Assembly: GCA_051293835.1 (NCBI GenBank)
Contig: JBPKMA010000005.1
Span: 62,001 to 126,000, forward strand
Direction: 5' to 3'
DNA: 64,000 nucleotides
Source of the DNA: DATLZU01 sp051293835
GTDB taxonomy: Bacteria > Nitrospirota > Nitrospiria > Nitrospirales > Nitrospiraceae
The notes under the pieces are model-generated. The model searched no databases. It was not told the origin of the DNA and was given only the letters and a program-made list of their open reading frames with translations. Position 1 is the stretch's first letter, and each line of letters starts with the position of its first letter. Both the position numbers and the translations under genes were made by a program. This document shows, piece after piece, positions 17,526 to 26,923 of the stretch.

Positions 17526-19019
17526 ATGACCTCTCTATTCGATTCGCCAGAGAGGAACTTCGCTCAATCTCTCCCGAGCTGGTCCGTCATTGTCGCGCTA
17601 TTTGCTTTAGAGGGATCCGGTGTTCTCGCGTTATTAGCTCTTTATAAAAAGGGTGAGCGAGAATTTTCGGCGTTCCTTCAGAGCAACGCGGGAGTGTTTT
17701 TCGTCATCGGCCTCGTTATTTTCGCCGTCGCGACTGGATGGATAAGCCGTGCCTGCATTCTCAGTTTCCGTGACAGAAATGCGTGGCGAATGGTTCAGCT
17801 CACGGTGACGATGAACCTGTTAACCATCTTCTTGGTTCTGGGATGCAGTGAACTCGCGATTTGGGTTCTCGTGAAACGGACGCCACAGGGCGATACCGTC
17901 AACGGCTTGTTGTTGCTTCCCAAACCGTGGGACCGGGTGCGGGCGCACTACCTTGCCATATGGGAGAAAGCCTCCGGGAATCAGCAATACGGGCTTGCTT
18001 CGGGCGATAGCTACTGGGTGTACGACCAAGACCTTGGTTGGTCAATCGGCCCCAATCGCAGGAGCGCGAACGGACTCTATTTTTCCAATTCTCAGGGTTT
18101 GCGCGCCCCCCAGCCTGGAAAAAGCTTTTCTCTGCCTCACGCTGCGTCCTTGATTGCCGTGCTCGGAGATTCATTTACATTCGGCGAAGAGGTGGCGTAT
18201 GAGGACACATGGGCAGCGTGGCTTGAAAAGCTTTTGGGAGAGCGCTTCGCCGTCGCAAACTTCGGTGTGGGGGGGTATGGCGTCGATCAGGCGTATCTTC
18301 GTTATCTCCGAGACGTACGGCCGTGGCATCCTGCAATCGCTGTGTTGGGTTTCATTTCCCACGATCTGCTTCGGTCGATGGTGGTGTACCCGTTTTTGAA
18401 TTACCCTGAGTGGGAATGGCCGTTTTCAAAGCCGCGTTTCCTTGCAACCACAGCGGAACTTCGGGTGCTTAATACTCCCGCCATTCCACCCGATATGATC
18501 TTCGCCAAATCATCGATCGCTGACCTGCCATACCTTCCATACGACATGGGCTACACCCCGTTCGAATGGCAGCGCGAATGGTATCATGTCTCTTACTCCG
18601 TGCGATTCCTGTTAACCAGATTCCCTCGGTGGAGGCCTCTAAACGCCAATGCCTCTGCGGAAGCGATGTTCGCGCTCAATGAACGAATCTTACGCTCATT
18701 CATTCAACAAGCAACCCTGTCAAGCACGATTCCGGTGATTGTCTATTTTCCCACTGCGAGAGACTTTGATCTTCAACGACCGAATCTCACTGGCAAGAGA
18801 TTTCTCCAAATTCTCCAACGGAGCGGCATCCCGTATTTTGATTCGACCTCTTGCCTGTTACAGGTGCCAGAAGCAAAGCGGTTCGAGCCTGGCGGACATT
18901 ATTCACCGCGCGCCAATGTTGCCGTGGCTGAGTGCCTGGCTCAGTACCTTCGTCAGAATATCCTGCCCATGCTTGAAAGCTCGCAATTGCGAGGCGAAGC
19001 TCACCGTGTGTTTCATTAG
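17526..19019 (+). CDS. Membrane-anchored SGNH/GDSL hydrolase-like protein 2
   Basis: 497 residues. Three hydrophobic segments occupy about residues 15-120 (IVALFALEGSGVLALLALY; VFFVIGLVIFAVATGW; LLTIFLVLGCSELAIWVLV). A periplasm-facing SGNH domain follows, with VLGDSFTFGEE (Ser216), NFGVGGYGVDQAYL and the C-terminal GGHYSPRANVAVAE (catalytic His region). Similar overall plan to the third SGNH protein at 49906. It overlaps no neighbour; a GT2 gene starts 10 bases downstream. Likely role: acylation or deacylation of a glycan intermediate, by family analogy only. Confidence 0.78.
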   Translation: MTSLFDSPERNFAQSLPSWSVIVALFALEGSGVLALLALYKKGEREFSAFLQSNAGVFFVIGLVIFAVATGWISRACILSFRDRNAWRMVQLTVTMNLLTIFLVLGCSELAIWVLVKRTPQGDTVNGLLLLPKPWDRVRAHYLAIWEKASGNQQYGLASGDSYWVYDQDLGWSIGPNRRSANGLYFSNSQGLRAPQPGKSFSLPHAASLIAVLGDSFTFGEEVAYEDTWAAWLEKLLGERFAVANFGVGGYGVDQAYLRYLRDVRPWHPAIAVLGFISHDLLRSMVVYPFLNYPEWEWPFSKPRFLATTAELRVLNTPAIPPDMIFAKSSIADLPYLPYDMGYTPFEWQREWYHVSYSVRFLLTRFPRWRPLNANASAEAMFALNERILRSFIQQATLSSTIPVIVYFPTARDFDLQRPNLTGKRFLQILQRSGIPYFDSTSCLLQVPEAKRFEPGGHYSPRANVAVAECLAQYLRQNILPMLESSQLRGEAHRVFH

Positions 19020-19029
19020 AGGATCTTCT

Positions 19030-20049
19030 ATGGGCGTAGCATCTCCGACTGTCAGCGTTCTCATTCCGACCTACAACCGAGCTGTCTTTCTCAAGCAAGC
19101 TATTGCCAGTGTCCTGGTGCAGACCTTTGACGATTTCGAGTTAATCATTTCTGATAATGCCTCGACGGATGGCACCTACGAGATCGTCAAGTCGTTTGCG
19201 GACCCTCGCATCATTTATTCCCGGAATCCGTGCAATATCGGATGTTCAGGGAACATGAGACAGTGCCTAGCTCTGGCGCGTGGGCAGTACGTGACCTTTC
19301 TCCCAGACGACGATCTCATGATGCCCGAAAATTTGGAACGCAAGGTCGAGGTTCTGCGTCGCCATCCTCGTGTTGGGTTGGTGCATTCGCGATTTCATAT
19401 GATCGACGAGGAGGGGTGGTTACTTAAAGAAAGTACAAATTGGGGTCATGGACCGGAGCGAGATACTGATGTAATCGAACCAGGCTATGCTGTCCTTACG
19501 CGCATGTTAACTGGATATTGTGAAATCAATTTGCCGACGGCTCTGTTTCGCAGGGATGTGCGCGATCGGATCGGCCAATGGACGGCTCAATTACGCCACA
19601 ACGATGACTTCGAGTATTGGATGCGGATTGCCGTATTCTATGACGTGGCCTATTTGGCTGCTCCGCTGATTAAGTGGCGATGGCACAAGGGCAGTCTAAC
19701 AAGCCAGCATATAAAAACAGAAGGCGGCACCGGGGTAACGGCCGAAGGGCTCTACGAACAGTTATTGGCGAAACAGATGGTGCTCGAACGGTATCGACGA
19801 ATTCCCGAAGTCGCTGCGCTGAAGCGGTTGGTCCGTCAGGAAACCCGCGATCGAGTCGTTCTCCAAGCCGACGTTATGCTTGATAATGAAGGCTCTCCTC
19901 AAGAAGTGCGGGCGTTTCTTCTCAAGATGTGTCGTACATTTCCTGCTCTGCGTCTGTCGTTCAAGGTCTGGAAAACCTTTATGAAGACTGTCTTGAGCCC
20001 GCGCACTGTGCAAATCTTGAAAGCCTTGAAAGCCGTCTGCCGCCTCTAA
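19030..20049 (+). CDS. Family 2 glycosyltransferase
   Basis: 339 residues from ATG 19030; an upstream in-frame start would lie inside the SGNH gene. GT-A fold: VSVLIPTYNRAVFLKQAI, IISDNASTDGT, and the DxD-type FLPDDDLMMPENLERK. The C-terminal part has HNDDFEYWMRIAVFYDVAYL and LIKWRWHKGSLT. It transfers a nucleotide-activated sugar to the growing lipid-linked glycan; donor unknown. The degenerate relic at 20469-21332 is a paralogue of this gene over about residues 70-339, so the two arose by an old duplication or by import of related genes. Confidence 0.88.
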   Translation: MGVASPTVSVLIPTYNRAVFLKQAIASVLVQTFDDFELIISDNASTDGTYEIVKSFADPRIIYSRNPCNIGCSGNMRQCLALARGQYVTFLPDDDLMMPENLERKVEVLRRHPRVGLVHSRFHMIDEEGWLLKESTNWGHGPERDTDVIEPGYAVLTRMLTGYCEINLPTALFRRDVRDRIGQWTAQLRHNDDFEYWMRIAVFYDVAYLAAPLIKWRWHKGSLTSQHIKTEGGTGVTAEGLYEQLLAKQMVLERYRRIPEVAALKRLVRQETRDRVVLQADVMLDNEGSPQEVRAFLLKMCRTFPALRLSFKVWKTFMKTVLSPRTVQILKALKAVCRL

Positions 20050-20116
20050 TCCGCATACCAACTTCCGTCTGACCTCGGGGCACTGACAACTGCTGTCACC
20101 TTGGGTTTTTGACGTA

Positions 20117-20410
20117 ATGAGGAAGCCCTGGACAATAGTGTAGGTTCACAATGGTGACGCCGGTGGATCCAAGCGGTTCGCGTTTGAAATGGTGCGAGCG
20201 CTATCCAAGCGCGGGCATGCCGTCGACGAATTCATCATTCGTGGTTCTGTGAACAATACGGACTATCTTTCCCTGAGACCGTTTGTCAGATCGTCCACGG
20301 AGGTCATCATCATGGATCCTGATCTATCATGGCTGCGCCCTATTTGCTGTATTCATCTGTGTTATTGGAGTACCGTCTTTGGAACTTTTGTCACCAGTCC
20401 CGCGACATGA
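20117..20410 (+). pseudogene. 5' fragment of a family 4 glycosyltransferase, broken by an in-frame stop
   Basis: Translating from ATG 20117 gives MRKPWTIV, then TAG at 20141, then in the same frame VHNGDAGGSKRFAFEM and VRALSKRGHAVDEF. The AGGSxRFAFEMxRAL-x-RGH pattern is the nucleotide-sugar-site start of GT4 enzymes that begin with a short beta strand and VHN. The reading frame stays open to a TGA at 20408 but loses recognisable similarity after about 20290. The remaining two thirds of a GT4 are absent; sequence resembling a GT2 follows instead. I call it a truncated, nonsense-mutated remnant. Confidence 0.7.
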
Positions 20411-20468
20411 CAATTCTTGCGAACAAGATCACCGAATCGGACTATGATCCGGTACACGTAGACCAAAG

Positions 20469-21332
20469 TCCTTCTCTGACCCACGCGTTGTGTATTTGAG
20501 AAACTCTCAAAACATCGGCTGGCACAGCAACATGAATCGCTGCCTGTCACTCGCGAGAGTGAGAATTCCTCACTTTCCTTTTGATGACGATCTGATGATG
20601 CCGCAGAATCTTGAACGCAAGGTCGACATGCAGGGCCATTATCCTCAAGTGGGATTGGTGCATTCTAGATATCATGTGTGGTTGACGGCGAGGGCCGAAC
20701 GCTCCGAGAAAATACCAACTGGCTACACGGACCAGAGCGGACGGCTGATGCGGTAGAGGCTGGCTACACCGTGCTTAAGCGGTTGCTTACGTGTGGCTGC
20801 GAGATCAACTTTCCTACCGCGCTGTTCCGACGAGCAGCCTACAACCGACTCGGTGCATTCACGGATAAACTATGCCACAACGACGATTATGAGTACTGGA
20901 TGCGCCTTGCCCTGTTCTACGATATCGCCTACCTGGTCACGCCGCTGATCAAATGGCGATATCATACAGGGAGTCTGACAGGTCAATACATTCGCAGGGG
21001 GCCTACTGGCATTAGTTGTGAAGGCCTGTATGAAAAGTTTCTAGCCAAACCGATGATTCTAGAGACATATGGTGCGATGATCCCTGACAGACATAATCTC
21101 ATCAAATCGGTACACCGGGAAGCTTGTGAGCGTGTGTGCTTTCAGATCGACTCCATGCTTGACGGCAGAGCGCCTCCGGCTCAGGCCCCGTGCGTTTCTC
21201 CTTAAAATGTGCCGTTCGTTTCCGGATCTCTTCTATACGCGTGAAGTGCGGAAATCCTTTTTGAAGACCATGCTGAGCAGGCGCAGCATTGTTTTTCTTA
21301 AAAAGATCTGCCCCCTTAGCGTAGAAAGGTAA
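20469..21332 (+). pseudogene. Frameshifted family 2 glycosyltransferase remnant
   Basis: Three reading-frame pieces align in order with the intact GT2 at 19030-20049. Piece 1 (from 20469) has DPRVVYLRNSQNIGW, FDDDLMMPQNLERKVD and GLVHSRYHV. After a shift near 20676 piece 2 has GRTLRENTNWLHGPER, HNDDYEYWMRLALFYDIAYL and LIKWRYHTGSLTGQ. After a second shift near 21185 piece 3 has RAFLLKMCRSFPDL and runs to a stop at 21330. The N-terminal third with the usual IPTYN motif is missing. Codon-level divergence from the intact copy is large, so this is an old paralogue rather than a fresh duplication. Confidence 0.82.
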
Positions 21333-21379
21333 TCACGAATTCACCAACACGTTCGAAGCATGGTCCTACGGGTGTTGTA

Positions 21380-22282
21380 ATGCATCTAAGCATCATTGTA
21401 GCAACCTACAATCGTGCCTCAGCCTTGCGGCAAGCGCTCGACAGTTTGGCGGCAATGGTTGTGCCGGAAGAAATTGCCTGGGAAGTGGTGGTTGTCGACA
21501 ACAACTCCAACGACCGCACAGCGTCGGTAGTGAATGATTTTCAGCAAGCTGGTTTGCCCGTACGCTATGTCTTCGAGGGGAAGCAGGGAAAGTCGTATGC
21601 GCTCAATACAGGGATCAGGGAGGCAAAGGGAGAGATCCTGGCCTTTACCGATGACGACTGCCTTGTTGCGCGCGATTGGGCGGCTGCCATCGTAAAGGAG
21701 TTCCGCACAGATCACGCGCTCGCCGGGCTCGGCGGACGAGTCGAGCTATACAATCCAACCGATAAGCCGGTCTCCATCCGAACGCGTAGAGAAAGAATGT
21801 TGTTTTCTTCTCTTTCCTTTGATCATCTGTTCGCGCTTATCCCAGGATGCAACATGGCATTTCTTCGAAAAGTCTTCGTAGAGGTTGGAGAATTTGACCC
21901 TTTCTTTGGACCTGGGGCAAAACCTGGAGCGGTTGCAGAGGATACCGAGTTCTTATACCGGGCCTATAAGAAAGGAATCAGAATGGTTTATTCTCCCGAC
22001 GTTGTCGTGTTCCATAATCACGGACGGAGGACAGATGAAGAAGTCGAGTCGTTGAACCGAAAGTATGGAATAGGGCGTGGAGCCTTATACTGTAAGCATG
22101 TTTTGCGAGGAGATCGAGAGATTCTCAAGATGGCCTACTGGGAGATTTCTTGGACCACAAAGAGTCTACTTTGCGGATTGTTCTCGCAGAAATCGGTTAA
22201 AAAGCAGCGGCAATCACTTTGGGCTCTTTTCCTCGGAGCATTGTATTGGGCACTGGCCGGCCGAGGGAAACCTATGGATTGA
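21380..22282 (+). CDS. Family 2 glycosyltransferase
   Basis: 300 residues. GT-A signatures are LSIIVATYNRASALRQAL, VVVDNNSNDRT, GKSYALNTGIREAKGE and the metal-binding FTDDDC. The acceptor-side part includes EVGEFDPFFGPGAKPGAVAEDTEF, where the ED is typical of the catalytic base in this family, and a hydrophobic C-terminal segment (LWALFLGALYWALAG) that may anchor it to the membrane. Intact, although it lies directly after two glycosyltransferase relics. Donor and acceptor unknown. Confidence 0.88.
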   Translation: MHLSIIVATYNRASALRQALDSLAAMVVPEEIAWEVVVVDNNSNDRTASVVNDFQQAGLPVRYVFEGKQGKSYALNTGIREAKGEILAFTDDDCLVARDWAAAIVKEFRTDHALAGLGGRVELYNPTDKPVSIRTRRERMLFSSLSFDHLFALIPGCNMAFLRKVFVEVGEFDPFFGPGAKPGAVAEDTEFLYRAYKKGIRMVYSPDVVVFHNHGRRTDEEVESLNRKYGIGRGALYCKHVLRGDREILKMAYWEISWTTKSLLCGLFSQKSVKKQRQSLWALFLGALYWALAGRGKPMD

Positions 22283-22472
22283 GAGAATTATGGAGCGGAG
22301 CAGGGGGATAACGTGCTTGCTTAGCTGCGTCTCTCTCCCGCCGAAAGGCAGAAGGGATCTTCCACCCTTGCCTGTCCCACTACGGAACGACTGACTCAGG
22401 CATGCCCAGGCTCGTTGGGGTCAATTCGCACGACCCTGTCACTTTATCAGCTCCCATAGAGGAGAAGGGGCA

Positions 22473-23615
22473 ATGGAAGAAAGAGTTATTCTTCAGCGCT
22501 GCGACCGGTTTGTCGCCAGAACCATGAACTGGCTGTACGACCATCTTCGGTTCGTACCGAATGTCCGCCACTTGATCCTCTGTGGGTCGCTTCAGAACCG
22601 CGAGGAATTCCCCGAACTAGAGGCCTGGTGCGTGAATTCGCACAGCTTGGCTCGTCGGCTTTGGCGAAAACTGGCTGGTCAGCGGCCTTATCCAGTGGAT
22701 CTGATGCGTGTGAAAGCCCGCCATCCCGGTGTGCTGCATTCTCACTTTGGCTATGTCGCGGCGGAAGACTTTGCTCTCCAGGAAGCTTTGAGAATTCCCT
22801 GGTTGGTGGGATTCTACGGCGCCGATGTTTACCAATTGGGGCTCCTCTCGGAGTGGCAAGAGATCTATAGGCGGCTGTTCGAACGCCTCTCTTTTGCGCT
22901 GGCTCTCGGTCCGGTCATGGCCGATCGCCTGGAGAAGCTGGGTTGTCCCTCTGCAAAGGTAAAGGTTCATCCGCTCGGTGTCGATGTGGACAGTCTGCCA
23001 TGGCAGCCGCGCGTCCTCAAGCCAGGCCAGCCGTTGAAGCTTCTCTTCGCGGGGACGTTCCGCGAAAAGAAGGGGATTCAGTACGTTCTCGAGGGCGTGG
23101 CATTGGCGCATCGCCGGGGTGTGAACCTCCATCTCGATCTGGTCGCTGAAGCAATGGGCAAAAGCGGAGACGAAGAGACCCGTGACGCCACCTTCACTTC
23201 CATCAGACGACTGGGGATCGAACATGTGGTCACCTACTCTCCGCTTCTTCCTTTCCGAGCATTGCTGCGACTGAGTCTCAACTGTCATCTCTTTCTTGCA
23301 CCCAGTGTCACTGCAGCCAACGGGGATTGTGAAGGAACTCCGTTTGTCCTGCAACAGATGATGGCCACAGGCATGCCGGCTATCGCCACCGTGCATTCTG
23401 ACATTCCTTTCATCTTCGGAGATTTGAAGCACTTGCTTGTGCCCGAACGCGATTCCAGAGCCATTGCGGACAGATTGCAGCTTTATGCGGAGAGCCCGGA
23501 CCGGCTCATTGAGGATGGAATGGCAATGCGGGAGCGAATTCGATCGGCTTTCGATGTTCGGCGATGCGCCGCACACTTAGCGGAAGTGTACAAGTCGGTT
23601 TGTGATGCGAAATGA
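22473..23615 (+). CDS. Family 4 glycosyltransferase (WcaL/colanic-acid type)
   Basis: 380 residues starting after GAGGAGAAGGGGCA, a good ribosome site. GT-B fold: N-terminal half with HSHFGYVAAEDFAL and FYGADVYQL, C-terminal half with LLFAGTFREKKGIQYVLEG and the nucleotide-sugar site EGTPFVLQQMMATGMPAIAT. The pattern resembles glycosyltransferases of colanic acid and amylovoran synthesis. The 190-base gap before it contains nothing I recognise. The stop overlaps a weak upstream start of the next gene. Confidence 0.87.
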   Translation: MEERVILQRCDRFVARTMNWLYDHLRFVPNVRHLILCGSLQNREEFPELEAWCVNSHSLARRLWRKLAGQRPYPVDLMRVKARHPGVLHSHFGYVAAEDFALQEALRIPWLVGFYGADVYQLGLLSEWQEIYRRLFERLSFALALGPVMADRLEKLGCPSAKVKVHPLGVDVDSLPWQPRVLKPGQPLKLLFAGTFREKKGIQYVLEGVALAHRRGVNLHLDLVAEAMGKSGDEETRDATFTSIRRLGIEHVVTYSPLLPFRALLRLSLNCHLFLAPSVTAANGDCEGTPFVLQQMMATGMPAIATVHSDIPFIFGDLKHLLVPERDSRAIADRLQLYAESPDRLIEDGMAMRERIRSAFDVRRCAAHLAEVYKSVCDAK

Positions 23616-23650
23616 CGAAGAGCCCCTATACCTTAGGGGAGGAGGAATTC

Positions 23651-24655
23651 ATGCGCGTACTCATTACAGGCGGGGCGGGCTTCCTTGGCAGTCACTTATG
23701 TGATGCCTTGATCGAACAGGGTCACGAAGTCGTGTGTCTGGACAACTTCTGCACCGGTCGTCCTGACAACATCGCTCACTTGATGGGTCATGAACGGTTC
23801 AGCTTCATTCGATACAACGTGTGTGACTATTTACACATCGACGGACCGCTGGATGCCATCATGCATTTCGCATCACCGGCCAGCCCCCAAGATTATTTAG
23901 AGATGCCGATTGCCACGCTCAAAGTCGGGGCCTTGGGAACCCACAAAGCCCTGGGTCTGGCTAAAGCCAAAAATGCTCGTTTCTTGTTGGCCAGCACTTC
24001 GGAGGTCTACGGCGATCCCCTCGTGAATCCCCAACCGGAAAGCTATTGGGGAAACGTCAATCCGATCAGCCCTCGGGGGGTGTATGACGAAGCCAAACGT
24101 TTCGCGGAAGCCATGACCATGGCCTACCACCGCTACCATGGCCTCGACACACGCATTGTCCGGATCTTCAACACCTACGGTCCTCGGATGAGGCCTAACG
24201 ACGGGCGCGTCGTCTCCAATTTTATCGTGCAGGCCCTTCAGGGCAAGCCGCTCACGGTTTTTGGCAACGGTACTCAAACCCGGAGCTTCTGTTATGTGGA
24301 CGATCTAGTCCGTGGTCTTCTCGCCCTGCTAATGGCCGATTCAGACAAATCCATCGAAAGGCGGATCGACCGGTCCGACTTTTTGACCACCCGAACGCAA
24401 AGCCCTCCCGACAGCATTCACGATCCGATAAACCTCGGCAATCCCCGAGAGTTGACGGTCAACGAGATCGCCGAGCTTGTAGTGCAACTCGTCGGGACAA
24501 AGACTTCTATCGACTATCGTCCGCTGCCCGTCGATGACCCACGCGTTCGGCGTCCGGATATCCGTCGGGCCAAGGCGTTGCTCGGCTGGGAACCGCGCAT
24601 CGATCTCGAAGACGGACTCAGACGGACGATCGACTACTTCAAAAAAGTTTTGTAA
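23651..24655 (+). CDS. uxs: UDP-glucuronate decarboxylase (UDP-xylose synthase)
   Basis: 334 residues from ATG 23651, preceded by a strong GGGAGGAGG site; a start at 23612 would add 13 unrelated residues. Extended SDR with GGAGFLGSHLCDALI, DNFCTGRPDNI, HFASPASPQDY, ASTSEVYGDP and the catalytic YDEAKRFAEA (Y-x3-K). HFASPASPxDY and NPRELTVNEIAELV are specific to the UDP-xylose synthase group, which decarboxylates UDP-glucuronate to UDP-xylose. UDP-glucuronate must come from a UDP-glucose dehydrogenase outside the window, unless the dehydrogenase at 56655 supplies it. The glycan may thus contain xylose or a derivative. Confidence 0.9.
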   Translation: MRVLITGGAGFLGSHLCDALIEQGHEVVCLDNFCTGRPDNIAHLMGHERFSFIRYNVCDYLHIDGPLDAIMHFASPASPQDYLEMPIATLKVGALGTHKALGLAKAKNARFLLASTSEVYGDPLVNPQPESYWGNVNPISPRGVYDEAKRFAEAMTMAYHRYHGLDTRIVRIFNTYGPRMRPNDGRVVSNFIVQALQGKPLTVFGNGTQTRSFCYVDDLVRGLLALLMADSDKSIERRIDRSDFLTTRTQSPPDSIHDPINLGNPRELTVNEIAELVVQLVGTKTSIDYRPLPVDDPRVRRPDIRRAKALLGWEPRIDLEDGLRRTIDYFKKVL

Positions 24656-24734
24656 GGGCAGCCTGCACCAAGTCATGTCACGCGACTCTTGCGACTTGCG
24701 AGTTGCTGCTGGCTAGTTTTGCTATGGAGCCTGC

Positions 24735-25868
24735 ATGAAGATCCTGTCTGTTGTTGGCGCCAGACCGAATTTCATGAAAATTGCGCCCTTAATCCGCGAG
24801 ATGCAAAGGCATCAGCACATTGCGTCGCTGTTGGTCCACACGGGCCAGCATTACGACGTGCAAATGGCTGGACAGTTTTTTCGTGATCTGGAAATTCCTG
24901 ATCCCGATATCTGTCTAGACGTCGGATCCGGGTCACATGCCTATCAAACCGCGGAAGTCATGAAACGGTTGGAGCCGGTGATTGAGCGGGAACGACCGGA
25001 TCTCGTCGTAGTGGTTGGGGACGTCAATTCCACCATGGCGGCCGCGCTGACGGCCGTGAAACTTTTGATTCCTGTCGCTCATATTGAAGCCGGCCTGCGC
25101 AGTTTCGACCGGACGATGCCGGAGGAGATCAATCGGGTGGTGACCGATGCCGTCTCCGATTTTCTGTTCGTCACGGAGGAGAGTGGCGTGCAGAATCTTC
25201 TCTCTGAAGGAGTGAACAAAAACAAGATCTTTCTGGTCGGCAACGTTATGATCGATTCACTGGAAGCTTCCCGACGACTCTGGAGCCGATCCGATATCCG
25301 CGCGAAGCTGGGATTGACGGGACGTGATTACGGCGTAGTGACGCTGCACCGGCCCTCCAATGTTGATCATCCCAACACGCTTTGCCGTATTTTGGAGGCA
25401 CTCCAGAAGATCGGGCAATCTTTGCCGATCGTGTTTCCTATCCATCCCCGTACCAGAAAGATGCTCGAACGCTCGAGTGCGGTCGGTCATGGGATTCGCC
25501 TTGGCATGCCTACCGTTACAGTCAACGGGGTCTATGGCTTCGATCCATTAGGGTATTTGGATTTCATGGCATTGGTGGCCGGAGCTCGGCTTGTGCTGAC
25601 GGATTCCGGCGGTATACAGGAAGAGACGACCGCGCTCGGCATCCCATGCCTGACCATTCGCGAAAACACGGAACGTCCTGTGACCGTGACTCATGGCACC
25701 AATCGGCTGGTCGGAACCTCTCCGGACAAAATCGTGTATGAAGCCGAGAAGGTGTTGACGAGTCCACAACCGAAGCCGTCGCCGCCGCCCTTGTGGGATG
25801 GACACGCGTCCGAGCGGATCGTGTCGATCCTGCTCAGGCATTTCGAGACGCACGCGTCTTGGACATGA
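24735..25868 (+). CDS. wecB: UDP-N-acetylglucosamine 2-epimerase (non-hydrolysing)
   Basis: 377 residues. Family signatures: VVGARPNFMKIAPLI at the N-terminus, HTGQHYD, VVGDVNSTMAAAL, HIEAGLRSFDRTMPEEINR and LTDSGGIQEETTALGIPCLT (UDP site). It converts UDP-GlcNAc to UDP-ManNAc. A dehydrogenase gene at 56655 could carry this on to UDP-ManNAcA, though that enzyme might act on another substrate. The gene overlaps the next by ATGA at 25865, which argues for translational coupling with the FemAB-like gene. Confidence 0.93.
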   Translation: MKILSVVGARPNFMKIAPLIREMQRHQHIASLLVHTGQHYDVQMAGQFFRDLEIPDPDICLDVGSGSHAYQTAEVMKRLEPVIERERPDLVVVVGDVNSTMAAALTAVKLLIPVAHIEAGLRSFDRTMPEEINRVVTDAVSDFLFVTEESGVQNLLSEGVNKNKIFLVGNVMIDSLEASRRLWSRSDIRAKLGLTGRDYGVVTLHRPSNVDHPNTLCRILEALQKIGQSLPIVFPIHPRTRKMLERSSAVGHGIRLGMPTVTVNGVYGFDPLGYLDFMALVAGARLVLTDSGGIQEETTALGIPCLTIRENTERPVTVTHGTNRLVGTSPDKIVYEAEKVLTSPQPKPSPPPLWDGHASERIVSILLRHFETHASWT

Positions 25869-26911
25869 CCTTCTCTTCGGCAAGGGAGATCGTGGTGTGC
25901 GGCCCGAGTCATCAGCCGTTGTGGGACAGTTACGTTCAGCAGTCGGATGGCGCAACTATCGGCCATGTATTTGCCTGGCAATCCGTGATCCGAGAGGCCT
26001 ACGGCCATGAGGCGTTCTACCTTCTGGCCACTGATGGCAGCACCGCGAAAGGCATCTTTCCGCTTGTCTTGGTGAAAAGTATTCTCGGAACTTCACTGAC
26101 TTCGATGCCGTTCATGGATTACGGCGGTATCTGCGCTGATGATCCGGAAACCGCGCAGGCGTTGCTTGATCGCGCGATTCGCCTCCTATGCGAGCGGCAA
26201 TGTCGAGCGCTGGAGATTCGGCAAGCGTTTCCCGTGGTTCAAGTAGGTATCTCGCGTTCGGACAAGGTGCGGATGGTGCTGGATTTGTCCGGCGGAATTG
26301 ACACGCTCTGGCGGTCGTTGCCCGCCAAGGTGCGCAACCAGGTACGCAAGGCTGAAAAGTCCGGACTCACCACTATCATCGGTGGCCCTGAGTTGCTGGA
26401 TGAGTTCTATACGGTCTTTGCCGTGAACATGCGGGATCTCGGCTCGCCGGTTCATTCCCGAACTTTTTTCCGTCGGATAGGAACGGCGTTCGGCCCTCGG
26501 ATGCGCGTGATCCTTGTCCGCCACGGGCAAAGCACCGTGGGAGGCGCGGTTTGTCTGTTTTTCAAGGACACGATGCTTGTCCCATGGGCGTCGTCGCTGC
26601 GAAAACACTTTTCCAAATGCCCGAACAATCTCCTGTATTGGGAAGCCATCCAACATGGATGTGAGCACGGATACCGGATGTTCGATTTTGGCCGGTCTTC
26701 CATGAATTCGGGAACATTCGAGTTTAAGAAACAATGGGGCGCGCAGCCTCTGACGCTACCTTGGCGACTGCTGACACAGGATGGCAGATCCGGCTCGACC
26801 CTATTGGGGAGTGAGGGGAAATACCGCTTGTTTGCGGAAATCTGGCGCAGACTACCGGTAAGCGTCTCAAAAATCCTTGGACCGCGCATTCGCAAACACC
26901 TCACGAATTAG
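25865..26911 (+). CDS. FemAB-like aminoacyl/acyltransferase (XrtA/PEP-CTERM locus type)
   Basis: 348 residues, a double-GNAT fold. It starts at the ATG overlapping the wecB stop (ATGA), which is the expected family start; an earlier in-frame start at 25793 would lie within wecB. Motifs: GHVFAWQSVIREAYGHEAFYL, MPFMDYGGICAD, LPAKVRNQVRKAEKSGL (typical of this FemAB branch), and FDFGRSSMNSGTFEFKKQWG at the C-terminus. Members of this branch are found in exosortase-A/exopolysaccharide loci with an asparagine-synthase-like partner, exactly as here. Probably adds an amino-acyl or other acyl group to a glycan precursor; the true substrate is unknown. Confidence 0.82.
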   Translation: MTFSSAREIVVCGPSHQPLWDSYVQQSDGATIGHVFAWQSVIREAYGHEAFYLLATDGSTAKGIFPLVLVKSILGTSLTSMPFMDYGGICADDPETAQALLDRAIRLLCERQCRALEIRQAFPVVQVGISRSDKVRMVLDLSGGIDTLWRSLPAKVRNQVRKAEKSGLTTIIGGPELLDEFYTVFAVNMRDLGSPVHSRTFFRRIGTAFGPRMRVILVRHGQSTVGGAVCLFFKDTMLVPWASSLRKHFSKCPNNLLYWEAIQHGCEHGYRMFDFGRSSMNSGTFEFKKQWGAQPLTLPWRLLTQDGRSGSTLLGSEGKYRLFAEIWRRLPVSVSKILGPRIRKHLTN

Positions 26912-26923
26912 GCGCAACTGTCC

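Noticed and set aside
22617..23576. 319-codon minus-strand open frame
   Set aside because: Shadow of the GT4 gene, which has full family motifs on the plus strand.
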